Positions 44,025-52,867 of a stretch of 64,000 nucleotides of DNA are shown here, one piece after another. The notes under the pieces are model-generated. The model had not been told where the DNA came from, did no database searches, and was given only the letters and a program-made list of their open reading frames with translations. How positions within the stretch are numbered: the stretch's first letter is position 1; each line of letters begins with the position of its first letter. The translations under genes and the position numbers were made by a program. The stretch comes from Bog-950 sp964615305 (GTDB lineage Bacteria > Bacteroidota > Bacteroidia > Chitinophagales > LD1): contig CAZTNA010000001.1 of the NCBI GenBank assembly GCA_964615305.1, positions 248,001 through 312,000 on the forward strand, read 5' to 3'.

Positions 44025-45019
44025 TGATAGTCCATCTCAATGAAAGTATTTCGAAAGAACAGGCACAGCAACTCGCAGAAAAGTATCAGAGCATTCTGTT
44101 TGAAAATGGAAAGCTGGTTTTGGTTACTCCGTCAAAGTTGAAAACTGCTGATGAAGAACTAAAGAAAGCTGCCGATGAAATTTTTGTAACAGAAACTGAT
44201 ATTCAGCTGGCGGGCAAGAATTATCTGTCAGGTAAACGAACCATTGATTTAGGCGGAGTTCAAATTGGTGGCAACACCAGTAACACTGTTGTAATCACCG
44301 GGCCTTGCAGCGTAGAAAGCGAAGAACAAATTGAAAGTGCTGCCAAACTTTGCGTGGAGTTAGGTGTAAAAATTCTTCGCGCGGGTGCATATAAGCCGCG
44401 AACTTCTCCATATACATTTCAGGGCTTGGGTTTAGAAGGGTTGAAACTGCTCGATAAAATACGTAGTAAATACGATTTAAAAATTATTACCGAAGTGCGC
44501 GACAGCACACATGCCGATGAAGTAATTGAATATGCCGATATTATTCAGATTGGTGCCAAGAGTATGTACGACCATGGCATACTTCGTAAGTGCGGTAAAA
44601 CACGCAAACCTGTTTTGTTGAAACGCGGTTTTGGAACCACGCTTCAAGAGTTTGTGCAGGGTGCTGAGTTTGTATTAAGCGGAGGAAATCCGAATGTAAT
44701 GTTGTGCGAGCGTGGCATACGAACCTTTGAAACCAAAACACGTTTTACTTTGGATCTTTGCGGAGTGGCATGGCTGAAAGAAAATACAAATCTTCCTGTA
44801 GTTCTAGATCCAAGCCACGCCATCGGATATGCTTATGGTGTTCCTGATTTGTCTCGCGCTTGTGTGGCCATGGGTATTGACGGCTTACTGATTGAAAGCC
44901 ACCCGAACCCTAAAGTAGCTAAGAGCGATGCCGACCAGCAACTGAATTTTGAAGAATTCAGGAAACTATATGCAAGTTTAAAAACCGTGGCAAGCGCGGT
45001 AGGTTACAGCGTGGTGTAA
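44024..45019 (+). CDS. aroF: 3-deoxy-7-phosphoheptulonate (DAHP) synthase, type I beta
   Basis: 331 residues. An N-terminal ferredoxin-like regulatory domain (about 1-70) precedes the barrel: ITGPCSVES, LRAGAYKPRTSPYTFQGLG, ITEVRDS, IQIGAKSMYDHGIL, KRGFGTT, LCERGIRTF and DPSHAIG are the PEP, phosphate and metal sites. It condenses phosphoenolpyruvate with erythrose-4-phosphate, the first step to aromatic amino acids and menaquinone. No chorismate mutase domain is attached. Its ATG shares a base with the stop of the epimerase/CBS gene. The symbol aroF is by family usage. Confidence 0.93.
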   Translation: MIVHLNESISKEQAQQLAEKYQSILFENGKLVLVTPSKLKTADEELKKAADEIFVTETDIQLAGKNYLSGKRTIDLGGVQIGGNTSNTVVITGPCSVESEEQIESAAKLCVELGVKILRAGAYKPRTSPYTFQGLGLEGLKLLDKIRSKYDLKIITEVRDSTHADEVIEYADIIQIGAKSMYDHGILRKCGKTRKPVLLKRGFGTTLQEFVQGAEFVLSGGNPNVMLCERGIRTFETKTRFTLDLCGVAWLKENTNLPVVLDPSHAIGYAYGVPDLSRACVAMGIDGLLIESHPNPKVAKSDADQQLNFEEFRKLYASLKTVASAVGYSVV

Positions 45020-45029
45020 ACAATCTCAA

Positions 45030-46319
45030 ATGAAACGAGTTCTCATCATTGCCTACTACTGGCCGCCCAGCGGTGGCTCAGGTGTGCAGCGATGGGTTAA
45101 GTTCGTAAAACATCTGCGTAATTTTGGGTGGGAGCCTGTTATCTACACTCCTGAGAGTCCGTTTGTAACTGAACATGACAAAACCCTGCTGAAAGAAATA
45201 CCCGTAGGCGTGGAAGTGCTGAAACTTCCTGTTTTAGAAATCACGAAGTTTTTTGGAGCACCTACAGCCTCTAACCAATCTGGTGTTTCGCCAACTTTAT
45301 ACAGTAAGTTTAAAAAGCTGTTGGGAAGTTTTGTGCGCGGTAACTTTTTTATCCCTGACCCGCGAGTGTTGTGGGTATCGCCATCAGTAAAATTTCTTTC
45401 AGAGTATTTATCCAAGTATAAAATAGATGCTATTGTTTCTACAGGCCCGCCTAACAGTATGCATTTGATTGCATTGGGCATTAAAGAGAAGTTTAACATT
45501 CCATGGCTGGCAGATTTTCGTGATCCTTGGATGGAAGTATTGAAGTTTCATGACTTTAATATTTCAGCGCTTGCTATGAAACGCCACGAACAACTTTTTG
45601 AACGTGTATTAAAAAACGCAGACAGCATTGTAACCGCTCACCCGAGCGTGAAAGAAAAATTCAGTAAGCAAACTACTGCTCCTGTTACTGCTATTACCAA
45701 CGGTTACGATGAAGAGGAATTGCAGCAAACCGCACCTGCTAACACGAATGCTTCTAAATTCAATATTGTATTTGTAGGCATACTTTACGATGCGCTCAAT
45801 TCAACTACCTTTTGGGAGGCCATTGCTGAATTGAATAAAGAAAACACGCTGTTTAGTGATAAGTTGCACCTGATTTTTACAGGTAAGGTAAAAGAAGCGG
45901 CCATGCGAGATTTAGAAAGTTTCGGGCTGTTACGGCAATCTGAGTTTACCGGATATGTAAATCATAACATAGCAATCAGCTATGAAAAAGCGGCTGATAT
46001 ATTACTCTTGTTTACTCCTGATGGAGAAGAGTTTAAATACATTATCCCAGGAAAGTTGTTTGAATATCTGGGCGTGCAAAAACCAGTACTTTGCGTAGCC
46101 CCCGAAGAAAATGACTCAGCACAAATTGTATTAGCCACCAAAGGGGGCGAAGTAGTCAGCCCTACTGATAAAACGGCTATTAAATCAACCCTGTTAAGAA
46201 TGTTTGGGGCGTTTCAAAAGGGAGAATTGAAAGTTTCTTCCTCTGCATTTGAGCAATACGAACGCAAAAATCTTACTGCCCGCCTGGTTGAAGTTTTGGC
46301 GGCTATTTCAAGTAAATAG
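45030..46319 (+). CDS. GT-B glycosyltransferase
   Basis: 429 residues with the two Rossmann domains of a GT4-like transferase. The N-terminal domain begins VLIIAYYWPPSGGSGVQRWVKF; LADFRDPWMEV and VTAHPSVKEKF lie in its second half. The C-terminal domain has FVGILYDALNS and PGKLFEYLGVQKPVLCVAPE, with the E-x7-E region altered. It would add a sugar to a surface glycan or lipid. It follows DAHP synthase by 10 bases, though that partnership makes no metabolic sense. Acceptor unknown. Confidence 0.85.
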   Translation: MKRVLIIAYYWPPSGGSGVQRWVKFVKHLRNFGWEPVIYTPESPFVTEHDKTLLKEIPVGVEVLKLPVLEITKFFGAPTASNQSGVSPTLYSKFKKLLGSFVRGNFFIPDPRVLWVSPSVKFLSEYLSKYKIDAIVSTGPPNSMHLIALGIKEKFNIPWLADFRDPWMEVLKFHDFNISALAMKRHEQLFERVLKNADSIVTAHPSVKEKFSKQTTAPVTAITNGYDEEELQQTAPANTNASKFNIVFVGILYDALNSTTFWEAIAELNKENTLFSDKLHLIFTGKVKEAAMRDLESFGLLRQSEFTGYVNHNIAISYEKAADILLLFTPDGEEFKYIIPGKLFEYLGVQKPVLCVAPEENDSAQIVLATKGGEVVSPTDKTAIKSTLLRMFGAFQKGELKVSSSAFEQYERKNLTARLVEVLAAISSK

Positions 46320-46397
46320 AACGACAAACCGCTCTACTTATATGGCACGCAAGATGTCGGGAGTAAAGTAAAAAGTTCGCGCCCCAAAAACTTTGTT

Positions 46398-46405
46398 CAT
46401 ATTCG
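46398..46405 (+). promoter_or_regulatory. promoter-like box CATATTCG
   Basis: CATATTCGCGG ends about 13 bases before the ATG of the MMPL fusion gene, matching the (T/C)AnnTT(T/C)GC pattern and suggesting a very short leader. Confidence 0.35.
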
Positions 46406-46418
46406 CGGGCAACTGGTA

Positions 46419-49400
46419 ATGAGGGCTTTTTTACTCAACACATACGATTTTTTTCACGGAAAGAAGTGGTTATTATATGCCACAACGGTGGTGCTTTTTG
46501 TTCTGCTGGGTTTCATCGCATCAAGAACAAAAATTGAGGAAGACATAACACGCGTGTTGCCGAATGGTGGGCAAGTGCAGCAGATAAATGATTTGCTGAA
46601 GCAATCGCGGTTTGCTGATAAAATAATGGTGAAACTGAAACCGAAAGGTGATGCAACACCCGAAGACCTGATAGCTGCCGCTGATGTACTTGTTGAACAA
46701 TGGCGTTTACGCACAGATGTTACAGAGATTAAGTGCCGAGTTGATGAAGAGTCAACGCTTGACATTTACAACACGGTTTACAATAATCTTCCTTTTTATT
46801 TAGACTCTAGCGACTACGCGAAGGTTGATTCGTTAATTACTCCGCAGGCAATAGCCGATAAAACGGTTTCTAATTACACCGCGCTTACATCTGCTTCGGG
46901 GTTGGTAATGAAAAAACTGATTGCCGATGACCCGTTGGGTATTACTCCGCTGGTATTGAAAAAAATGCAGCAACTGCAAATAGATGAGCAGTATGAATTG
47001 TATGATGGATACATGTTGAGTAAAGACCAACGTAGTTTGTTTCTTTTTATCACTCCAAAATTTTCTGCCAACCAAACTTCGGAGAATGAAAATTTGATTG
47101 AAGCATTAGATAGCGCAGGTCGAAATTTATTGCAACAGCATAATATCGTTATGTTGTATTACGGTGGTCCAGCAGTAGGTGTGTGCAATGCAATACAATT
47201 AAAAAGAGATACGATTCTCACACTCAGCATTACCATCGTATCTCTGTTAGTTTTTACACTTTTCTTTTTTAGAAAAAAGCGCGTGCCTTTTGTTATGATG
47301 ATGCCGGTGGCTTTCGGTGCATTACTGGCGTTGGCTGTTATTGCTCTTATAAAAGGCAATATTTCAAGCATAGCCGTTGGTGCTGGAAGTATTGTTTTGG
47401 GTATTGCTATCAATTACTCCATTCACTTTTTCAGCCACTTCAAGCATTGTGGTTCTGTAAAGCAAACCATCAGCGATTTGCTTTTGCCTATGACCATTGG
47501 CAGTTTTACTACAGTGGGTTCTTTCTTTGCGCTTACGCTTTTGCAGTCGCAGGTATTGAACGATTTCGGAATGTTTGCAGGATTCAGTTTGATGGGCGCT
47601 ACCATTTTCGCACTTGTATTTCTCCCTCACTTTTTATCGGATGAAAAACAGACAGTTGAAATTCATCAGCCAAATTGGTTAGAAAAATTACTCTCGATAC
47701 GTTTCAAACACCAAGGTAAGGTATTCCTGGTTATACTACTGTTGACGTTCTTCTTCTATCGTCAGGCAGGTAAAGTGAACTTCGACAGCGATATGAACCA
47801 TTTCAGCTTCATGACTGAAGAGTTGCAAAAGGCACAAGTAGAAATGGATGTAATGCAGGATGAAGTTTCGAAAACTGTTTACGTAGCTACTTCCGCTGAT
47901 TCACTTAATCAGACACTAGAGAAAAACGAAGCGCTGCTGACTGTGTTAAAAGCTGCACAGCAAAACGGAGAGGTAAAGAAATATTCATCCATCAATTGGT
48001 TTGTTCCGTCACGCAGTACGCAGTTGGTTAAATGGAAACAATGGAACGAGTACTGGACAGAGGAGAAGAAACAACAAGTGCTTTCGTTGTTGAAAAGCGA
48101 AGGGGCAAAGTTGAAATTTAGGCCCGAAGCATTTTCAAATTTCGAAGCATTGTTGAACAAACCATTCACATGGTTTAGCGAAGATGATTTTGAGGTGCTG
48201 AAAAAATCATTTGGCAGCGAGATGGTTTTTATTGACAGCAACCGTGCTGTTGTTATGAATGCCGTGAAAGTGAACAAAATTTCACGACCCGAACTTTACG
48301 CGCGCCTACAAAAAGGTGGTGCTATAATTCTCGATAAACAAATTATCACCAACTCATTTGTCGAAACGCTGTATGCCGATTTCAATCACATACTGATTTA
48401 CACAGCGCTACTGGTTTTTGTTTCGCTGATGATAAGCTACGGCAGGTTAGAGTTAACGCTCATTACTTTTCTGCCAATGCTCATTACCTGGATTTGGATT
48501 TTGGGCATTATGGCCTTGTGCGGCTTGCAGTTTAATCTCATCAACATTATTATCTCTACTTTCATTTTCGGTTTAGGAGATGACTTCAGCATTTTTACTA
48601 CCGATGGATTAATGAAAAAATATGCTGAAGGAAAAGAGACACTTACTTCGCATAAGGTTTCTATTTTTCTGTGTGCGGCTACTACCATTATCGGCTTAGG
48701 TGCGTTGATTTTTGCGCAGCACCCCGCATTAAAATCCATTGCGCTTATCTCCATCATTGGAATTTTTTGCGTGTTGTTTATAGGGCAAACAGTGCAGCCG
48801 TTTCTGTTCAACTTCTTTATTCAAAGCAGAAAGGAAAGAGGTTTGCCGCCTTATACTTTTCCCACTTTCATACTCACATTTATTGCGTTTACTTACTACA
48901 CTTCAGTTTCGCTTTTGGTGTCGCTGGTTGGGTATATTCTTCTGTATCTCGTTCCCTATCCTAATATCAAAAAGCGGAAACTTTTTTTCCATCACTTAGT
49001 TTGTTGGGCTTTGCGGGTGCTTACCTACATGATGGCTAACGTTTCTAAGAAACATATTGGCAGAGAGAATATGGACTTCTCTAAACCAGCTATCATCATT
49101 GCCAATCACGCTTCATTCCTCGATATTCTGGTAACGGTGATGCAGCATCCGAAGCTCATTTTGCTCACGAATAAGTGGGTGTATTACTCACCTGTGTTTG
49201 GTAAAGTGGTGCAATTGGCAGATTACTATCCGGTGATGGAAGGCGTTGATCCGGGAGTGGAGAAATTTGCAGAGATTGTAAAAGACGGTTACAGCATTGT
49301 TATTTTCCCTGAGGGCACCCGCACACCTGATGGCAAATTGAAACGCTTTCATAAAGGAGCGTTTTACTTAGCAGAACAATTAAGCATGGACATAGTGCCC

Positions 49401-50057
49401 ATGCTACTCCACGGCACAGGTGATACTATCCGCAAAGGTGATTTTATGGTAATGAATGCGTTTATGACCATGAAATTTTTGCCACGCATTTCAGCAGCCG
49501 ACAAAAACTTTGGAGAAGGTTATACCGAGCGCAGTAAAAAAATTTCGCGCTTGTTTAAAACCGAATACGAAAAACTGAGGGAGGAAAGCGAAATACCTCG
49601 CTATTTTCGTCAACGCCTGCGTATGAATTATATGTATAAGGGTACTGAACTGGAATGGCTCGCGCTAAAGGAAGGCAGAAACGAAAAATTCTACAATCAA
49701 TTAGAAGCAGTTTTACCTCAGCAAGGACAGATAACAGAAATAGGTTGCGGTTACGGGTTCGCTGCTTATATGATATACTTCTGTGGCTGGAAAAGAACCG
49801 TAACCGGTATTGATGCTGATGAAACTAAAGTAGATGTAGCCAAGAATTGTTTTTCGAAGAGTGAACAGATAAATTTCGTATGCGGAGATGCGTTGAGTAT
49901 AGAATTGCCGGTAAGTGATGTGTTTGTGATTAATGAAAGGAATTTGCCGCTTACTTTAGAAAGTAAAACCCAATTGCTGCAAATTTGCAAAGCCCGATTG
50001 ACAACAACAGGTAAAGTGGTTTTAATAAATGCTGGCCAAACTATTTCTGAATTGTAG
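46419..50057 (+). CDS. fusion of MMPL/RND transporter, lysophospholipid acyltransferase and SAM methyltransferase
   Basis: 1212 residues in three parts. About 1-840 is an MMPL/RND-type transporter with two halves (helix clusters near 265-410 and 655-800). Next is a PlsC acyltransferase with NHASFLD at about 895-901 (N-H-x4-D) and FPEGTRTPDG near 962. About 1085-1212 is a class I methyltransferase with EIGCGYG near 1106 and VTGIDADE. This fusion is known from Bacteroidota flexirubin/aryl-polyene gene clusters, where it probably finishes or exports the polyene lipid. None of the ketosynthase, ACP or dehydratase genes of such clusters is visible. The last domain ends a little early, so the C-terminus may be short. 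Confidence 0.85.
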   Translation: MRAFLLNTYDFFHGKKWLLYATTVVLFVLLGFIASRTKIEEDITRVLPNGGQVQQINDLLKQSRFADKIMVKLKPKGDATPEDLIAAADVLVEQWRLRTDVTEIKCRVDEESTLDIYNTVYNNLPFYLDSSDYAKVDSLITPQAIADKTVSNYTALTSASGLVMKKLIADDPLGITPLVLKKMQQLQIDEQYELYDGYMLSKDQRSLFLFITPKFSANQTSENENLIEALDSAGRNLLQQHNIVMLYYGGPAVGVCNAIQLKRDTILTLSITIVSLLVFTLFFFRKKRVPFVMMMPVAFGALLALAVIALIKGNISSIAVGAGSIVLGIAINYSIHFFSHFKHCGSVKQTISDLLLPMTIGSFTTVGSFFALTLLQSQVLNDFGMFAGFSLMGATIFALVFLPHFLSDEKQTVEIHQPNWLEKLLSIRFKHQGKVFLVILLLTFFFYRQAGKVNFDSDMNHFSFMTEELQKAQVEMDVMQDEVSKTVYVATSADSLNQTLEKNEALLTVLKAAQQNGEVKKYSSINWFVPSRSTQLVKWKQWNEYWTEEKKQQVLSLLKSEGAKLKFRPEAFSNFEALLNKPFTWFSEDDFEVLKKSFGSEMVFIDSNRAVVMNAVKVNKISRPELYARLQKGGAIILDKQIITNSFVETLYADFNHILIYTALLVFVSLMISYGRLELTLITFLPMLITWIWILGIMALCGLQFNLINIIISTFIFGLGDDFSIFTTDGLMKKYAEGKETLTSHKVSIFLCAATTIIGLGALIFAQHPALKSIALISIIGIFCVLFIGQTVQPFLFNFFIQSRKERGLPPYTFPTFILTFIAFTYYTSVSLLVSLVGYILLYLVPYPNIKKRKLFFHHLVCWALRVLTYMMANVSKKHIGRENMDFSKPAIIIANHASFLDILVTVMQHPKLILLTNKWVYYSPVFGKVVQLADYYPVMEGVDPGVEKFAEIVKDGYSIVIFPEGTRTPDGKLKRFHKGAFYLAEQLSMDIVPMLLHGTGDTIRKGDFMVMNAFMTMKFLPRISAADKNFGEGYTERSKKISRLFKTEYEKLREESEIPRYFRQRLRMNYMYKGTELEWLALKEGRNEKFYNQLEAVLPQQGQITEIGCGYGFAAYMIYFCGWKRTVTGIDADETKVDVAKNCFSKSEQINFVCGDALSIELPVSDVFVINERNLPLTLESKTQLLQICKARLTTTGKVVLINAGQTISEL

Positions 50058-50074
50058 TTATGCTTCTGGAAAGA

Positions 50075-50095
50075 TGTTTCAGAAAAATTGAAACA
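50075..50095 (+). promoter_or_regulatory. inverted TGTTTCA/TGAAACA site
   Basis: TGTTTCA (50075-50081) and TGAAACA (50089-50095) form a palindrome with a 7-base centre. The TGAAACA half recurs at 50118 and 50147, the latter touching the SatD-like start codon. A possible operator; no direct evidence. Confidence 0.4.
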
Positions 50096-50153
50096 AATGC
50101 TATTATTGCAGAAAAACTGAAACAAATGCTATTATTGCAGAAAAACTGAAACA
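50090..50153 (+). repeat. 29-bp direct repeat leading to a start codon
   Basis: Two identical 29-bp units (50090-50118 and 50119-50147) are followed by a partial third copy that, after one base loss, becomes the SatD-like start (ATG 50154). Each full unit contains ATG and an eight-codon frame encoding MLLLQKN then stop. A continuous frame from ATG 50060 to stop 50149 also crosses the region (29 residues). Whether any is translated is unknown. Confidence 0.9.
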
Positions 50154-50792
50154 ATGCCTAAAGCATACATTTTGATGGCTGATATTGTAGGAAGCAGCAA
50201 AAAAAACAGCAGGTCCTTAATCAAAGAGTTTAAGCAGGTGGTTACCGAAGTAAAGAAACGGAACAGAGGAAAATTTTTGTCGCCTATTACCATTACACTT
50301 GGTGACGAATTTCAAGCCGTTGTAAAATCTCTTGAAATTGCCGTAGATATCATACTCTCTATTGAAGAGATATCTATTAAACAGAATGCAAATTTCAAGT
50401 TACGGTATGTGGTTGAATACGGAATGGTAGATACCAGCATTAATTCACAAATCGCGTACGAAATGCTGGGTCCCGGACTGACAAAAGCCCGCGCGCATTT
50501 AATCCTATTGAAAAAAGAAAAGGAAAAACGAGTGGCGTTTTTTTTACAGAACGAACAACAAAGCGGTTTAATTGAAAATTTGTTTTTTGTATTTTTATCT
50601 ATAGCCGATGGCTGGAAAAAAGCCGATTACTACTTGATTAAAGCATTTTTAGAAAATCAATTTTATAGCAGAGTGGCAGACGAGTTAAAAATGAATAGGT
50701 CGCAGGTTTGGAAGAGAGAAAAAACACTGATGATACGCGAATACTTTTCCTTAAAAAAATCTATTCAGTACGTTTCAAGCACCAGCAAATGA
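50154..50792 (+). CDS. SatD-family protein with C-terminal HTH
   Basis: 212 residues. The N-terminus, KAYILMADIVGSSK, with ITLGDEFQAVV and RYVVEYGMVDT, matches the SatD family (PF16264), predicted regulators of uncertain ligand. The C-terminus (YSRVADELKMNRSQVWKREKTL, about 170-195) looks like a helix-turn-helix. The 29-bp repeats end at its ATG, so it may control itself. Its stop overlaps the next start (ATGA), so it is coupled to a small membrane protein; SatD genes elsewhere are likewise paired with membrane-protein genes. Confidence 0.78.
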   Translation: MPKAYILMADIVGSSKKNSRSLIKEFKQVVTEVKKRNRGKFLSPITITLGDEFQAVVKSLEIAVDIILSIEEISIKQNANFKLRYVVEYGMVDTSINSQIAYEMLGPGLTKARAHLILLKKEKEKRVAFFLQNEQQSGLIENLFFVFLSIADGWKKADYYLIKAFLENQFYSRVADELKMNRSQVWKREKTLMIREYFSLKKSIQYVSSTSK

Positions 50793-51115
50793 ATAACTAC
50801 CTCAAGTTTCTGCTAATACTTGCGGCAGGAGAAATAGCAGCGTCAATAATTTTTTACTTTGTCAGAAAGTTCTTTGAAGTAAAAAGTGCAGACAAGAAAA
50901 GAGCGTTTGTTGGCGGGGTGATTGAGCGGACAGTTCTGTTTTTTGGATTAGCCATTGATGTTTCACAAGTAATTATCATGTTCGGCACGCTGAAAATTGG
51001 AACTATGTTTTCTGCCACAAAAGGGGACAAGAAAACAAACGAATACTTTTTAACCGGTAATTTGATTTCAGTTTTACTGGTATTGCTTTATTATTTCGCT
51101 TACACAAAATTTTAA
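50789..51115 (+). CDS. small membrane protein coupled to the SatD-like gene
   Basis: 108 residues with three hydrophobic segments (about 5-25, 48-66 and 86-104) and a conserved-looking FGTLKIGTMF...NEYFLTGNLISVL stretch. The ATG overlaps the SatD-like stop (ATGA), so it is translated with it. I do not recognise the family; it is not plainly DUF3307, the membrane partner of SatD in other bacteria. Likely a membrane sensor or effector controlled with the regulator. Confidence 0.6.
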   Translation: MNNYLKFLLILAAGEIAASIIFYFVRKFFEVKSADKKRAFVGGVIERTVLFFGLAIDVSQVIIMFGTLKIGTMFSATKGDKKTNEYFLTGNLISVLLVLLYYFAYTKF

Positions 51116-51138
51116 CTGTAGGCACACCAAAGTTTGCT

Positions 51139-51954
51139 TCAATAATTCCACATATCGTGTTCCATTTCAAAAATCTGTTGCTTCACTCTTTCACTTTCTA
51201 ATTGCGCGTCAATGCCTGTGGCGTATTCTGCAACAGCGCGGTCGTGCACATTGCTTTCCTTGTAGATGTAGCTTTCAAACTTTCGCATTTGAAACAAATC
51301 GTCCCAACTATAATGCGGCCAGTCGTTTTGCGGATTAAACACTTCTTCTTTAGCGAGCAAATTTCGTAATGAAGTAAAAGGCACCCAATACATAGTCATG
51401 TCACCTCTGTAGTTTCCATTGGCATCAAAGTCTTCCATAACAGGTGCTATACCAATAATGCGCACCTGCATGGTGGAAGTTTGTGTGTCGAAAAACCAAA
51501 CTTCTTTAACTCGAAACTTTGTAATTCTGTTCCATTGCAAATCATTATGAACAATCACTTGTTCTTCGGTTTCGCCATCTACAATACTTATCTGGAACGA
51601 AGTATCGTCTTTTACGCCAATACGGTTTACTTCGGCAGATGATAGCTTACGTTTAAACTGGTCTGCGTTTTCTACTGAGGCATCATACACACTCACTTCC
51701 CCTTTCTTTGCAGCCTCGTGTAGAATTTGAGCGAGTGGCCGTTGCGGATAAGCAAACGCTTTGTTCATTTTAAAACGTGTATCAATTACCCGCCAGATGT
51801 TTTTACTCCACATTACATCGCGCTCACTGATGTGGTCGTATTCAATGGGCTGCATATCGGCCCGGTCGCGTTGTTGCCAGGGAAGATTGTCGGGTTGGGC
51901 AAATAGCTGAGTAAAGTAAATTATATAAAGAGAGAACGCGAGCAGGTATTTCAT
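51139..51954 (-). CDS. gldN: gliding motility/T9SS protein GldN
   Basis: 271 residues with a signal peptide (cleavage after LFAQ, about 19). RDVMWSKNIWRVIDTRFKMNKAF, PLAQILHEAAKKGEV and the VKEVWFFDTQTSTMQVRIIGIAP segment are typical of GldN, the periplasmic partner of GldK in the T9SS ring beneath the outer membrane. It normally lies in gldKLMN; here it is alone, divergent from the desaturase operon and convergent with the SatD pair. It may be an extra copy. Confidence 0.85.
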   Translation of the reverse strand: MKYLLAFSLYIIYFTQLFAQPDNLPWQQRDRADMQPIEYDHISERDVMWSKNIWRVIDTRFKMNKAFAYPQRPLAQILHEAAKKGEVSVYDASVENADQFKRKLSSAEVNRIGVKDDTSFQISIVDGETEEQVIVHNDLQWNRITKFRVKEVWFFDTQTSTMQVRIIGIAPVMEDFDANGNYRGDMTMYWVPFTSLRNLLAKEEVFNPQNDWPHYSWDDLFQMRKFESYIYKESNVHDRAVAEYATGIDAQLESERVKQQIFEMEHDMWNY

Positions 51955-52087
51955 GAGGCACGTATTAGTTTAAAAAGGTGAGGGTGGGCGTTCCTCGCCA
52001 CGCCCTCAATAATTAAACGCTGGCGGCTTTTGAAATATTGTGTTGCCGGTTGATGAACTGCCTTTAGTATGTATTTTAGTCGGCAGA

Positions 52088-52867
52088 ATGGAACACGCTC
52101 AGTATTTTGCAGCAGAATTTTTTACCGATGTAGTTCGTTATTTTGTTTTTGCGGGCACACCGTTTTTGTTGCTGTATGTTTTATTCAGAAACAAAGCGGT
52201 GCGGTTTAAAATTCAACAGAAGTTCCCGGAAAACAAACACATACTGCGCGAAATAGGGTTCTCGCTTTTATCCATGTTCATTTTCACCATTGTGGGCACC
52301 TCAGTTTTTTACCTGCAACAAAACGGCTACACAAAAATTTACACTGATATAAATGAGCATTCTATCGCTTACTTTGTTTTGTCTGTATTTGCATTCATCA
52401 TTATTCACGACACTTATTTTTACTGGAGCCACCGTTTCATGCACCTTAAAAAAGTGTATCCGCACGTTCATCTCATTCATCATAAAAGCCATAACCCTAC
52501 ACCTTGGGCAACGTTTGCCTTTCATCCGATAGAAGCTATTATGCAAGTGCTTATTCTTCCCATTATGGTTTTTGCCATACCGCTTCATCCGTTGGCAATT
52601 TTTATTTGGAGTATGTATCAACTTGTTTTGAATGTGGGCGGGCATACGGGGTTCGAAATTTTCGGCAGCGGGTTTACTAAACGGATATATACTAAATGGA
52701 GCAATACTGCTACGCATCATAACATGCACCACAAGTATGTAAACTGTAACTACAGTTTGTATTTCAATTGGTGGGACCAATTGATGGGTACTAACCACGA
52801 GTGTTATCATGAAGAGTTTGAAGCAGGAATAAAAAGGAGGCAAAACTCTGCCGGTCAGGAAACATGA
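52088..52867 (+). CDS. sterol desaturase/fatty acid hydroxylase family protein
   Basis: 259 residues with about five membrane helices and the histidine boxes of the di-iron hydroxylase superfamily: HDTYFYWSHRFMH, HLIHHKSHN and THHNMHHKY. It inserts oxygen or a double bond into a lipid; the substrate could be a fatty acid, a hopanoid or carotenoid. I chose ATG 52088 over a GTG at 52040. The stop overlaps the GH92 start (ATGA). It heads a probable five-gene operon. Confidence 0.85.
   Translation: MEHAQYFAAEFFTDVVRYFVFAGTPFLLLYVLFRNKAVRFKIQQKFPENKHILREIGFSLLSMFIFTIVGTSVFYLQQNGYTKIYTDINEHSIAYFVLSVFAFIIIHDTYFYWSHRFMHLKKVYPHVHLIHHKSHNPTPWATFAFHPIEAIMQVLILPIMVFAIPLHPLAIFIWSMYQLVLNVGGHTGFEIFGSGFTKRIYTKWSNTATHHNMHHKYVNCNYSLYFNWWDQLMGTNHECYHEEFEAGIKRRQNSAGQET

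Noticed and set aside
52301..52843. 180-codon minus-strand frame
   Set aside because: Antisense to the sterol desaturase gene, which has all three histidine boxes.
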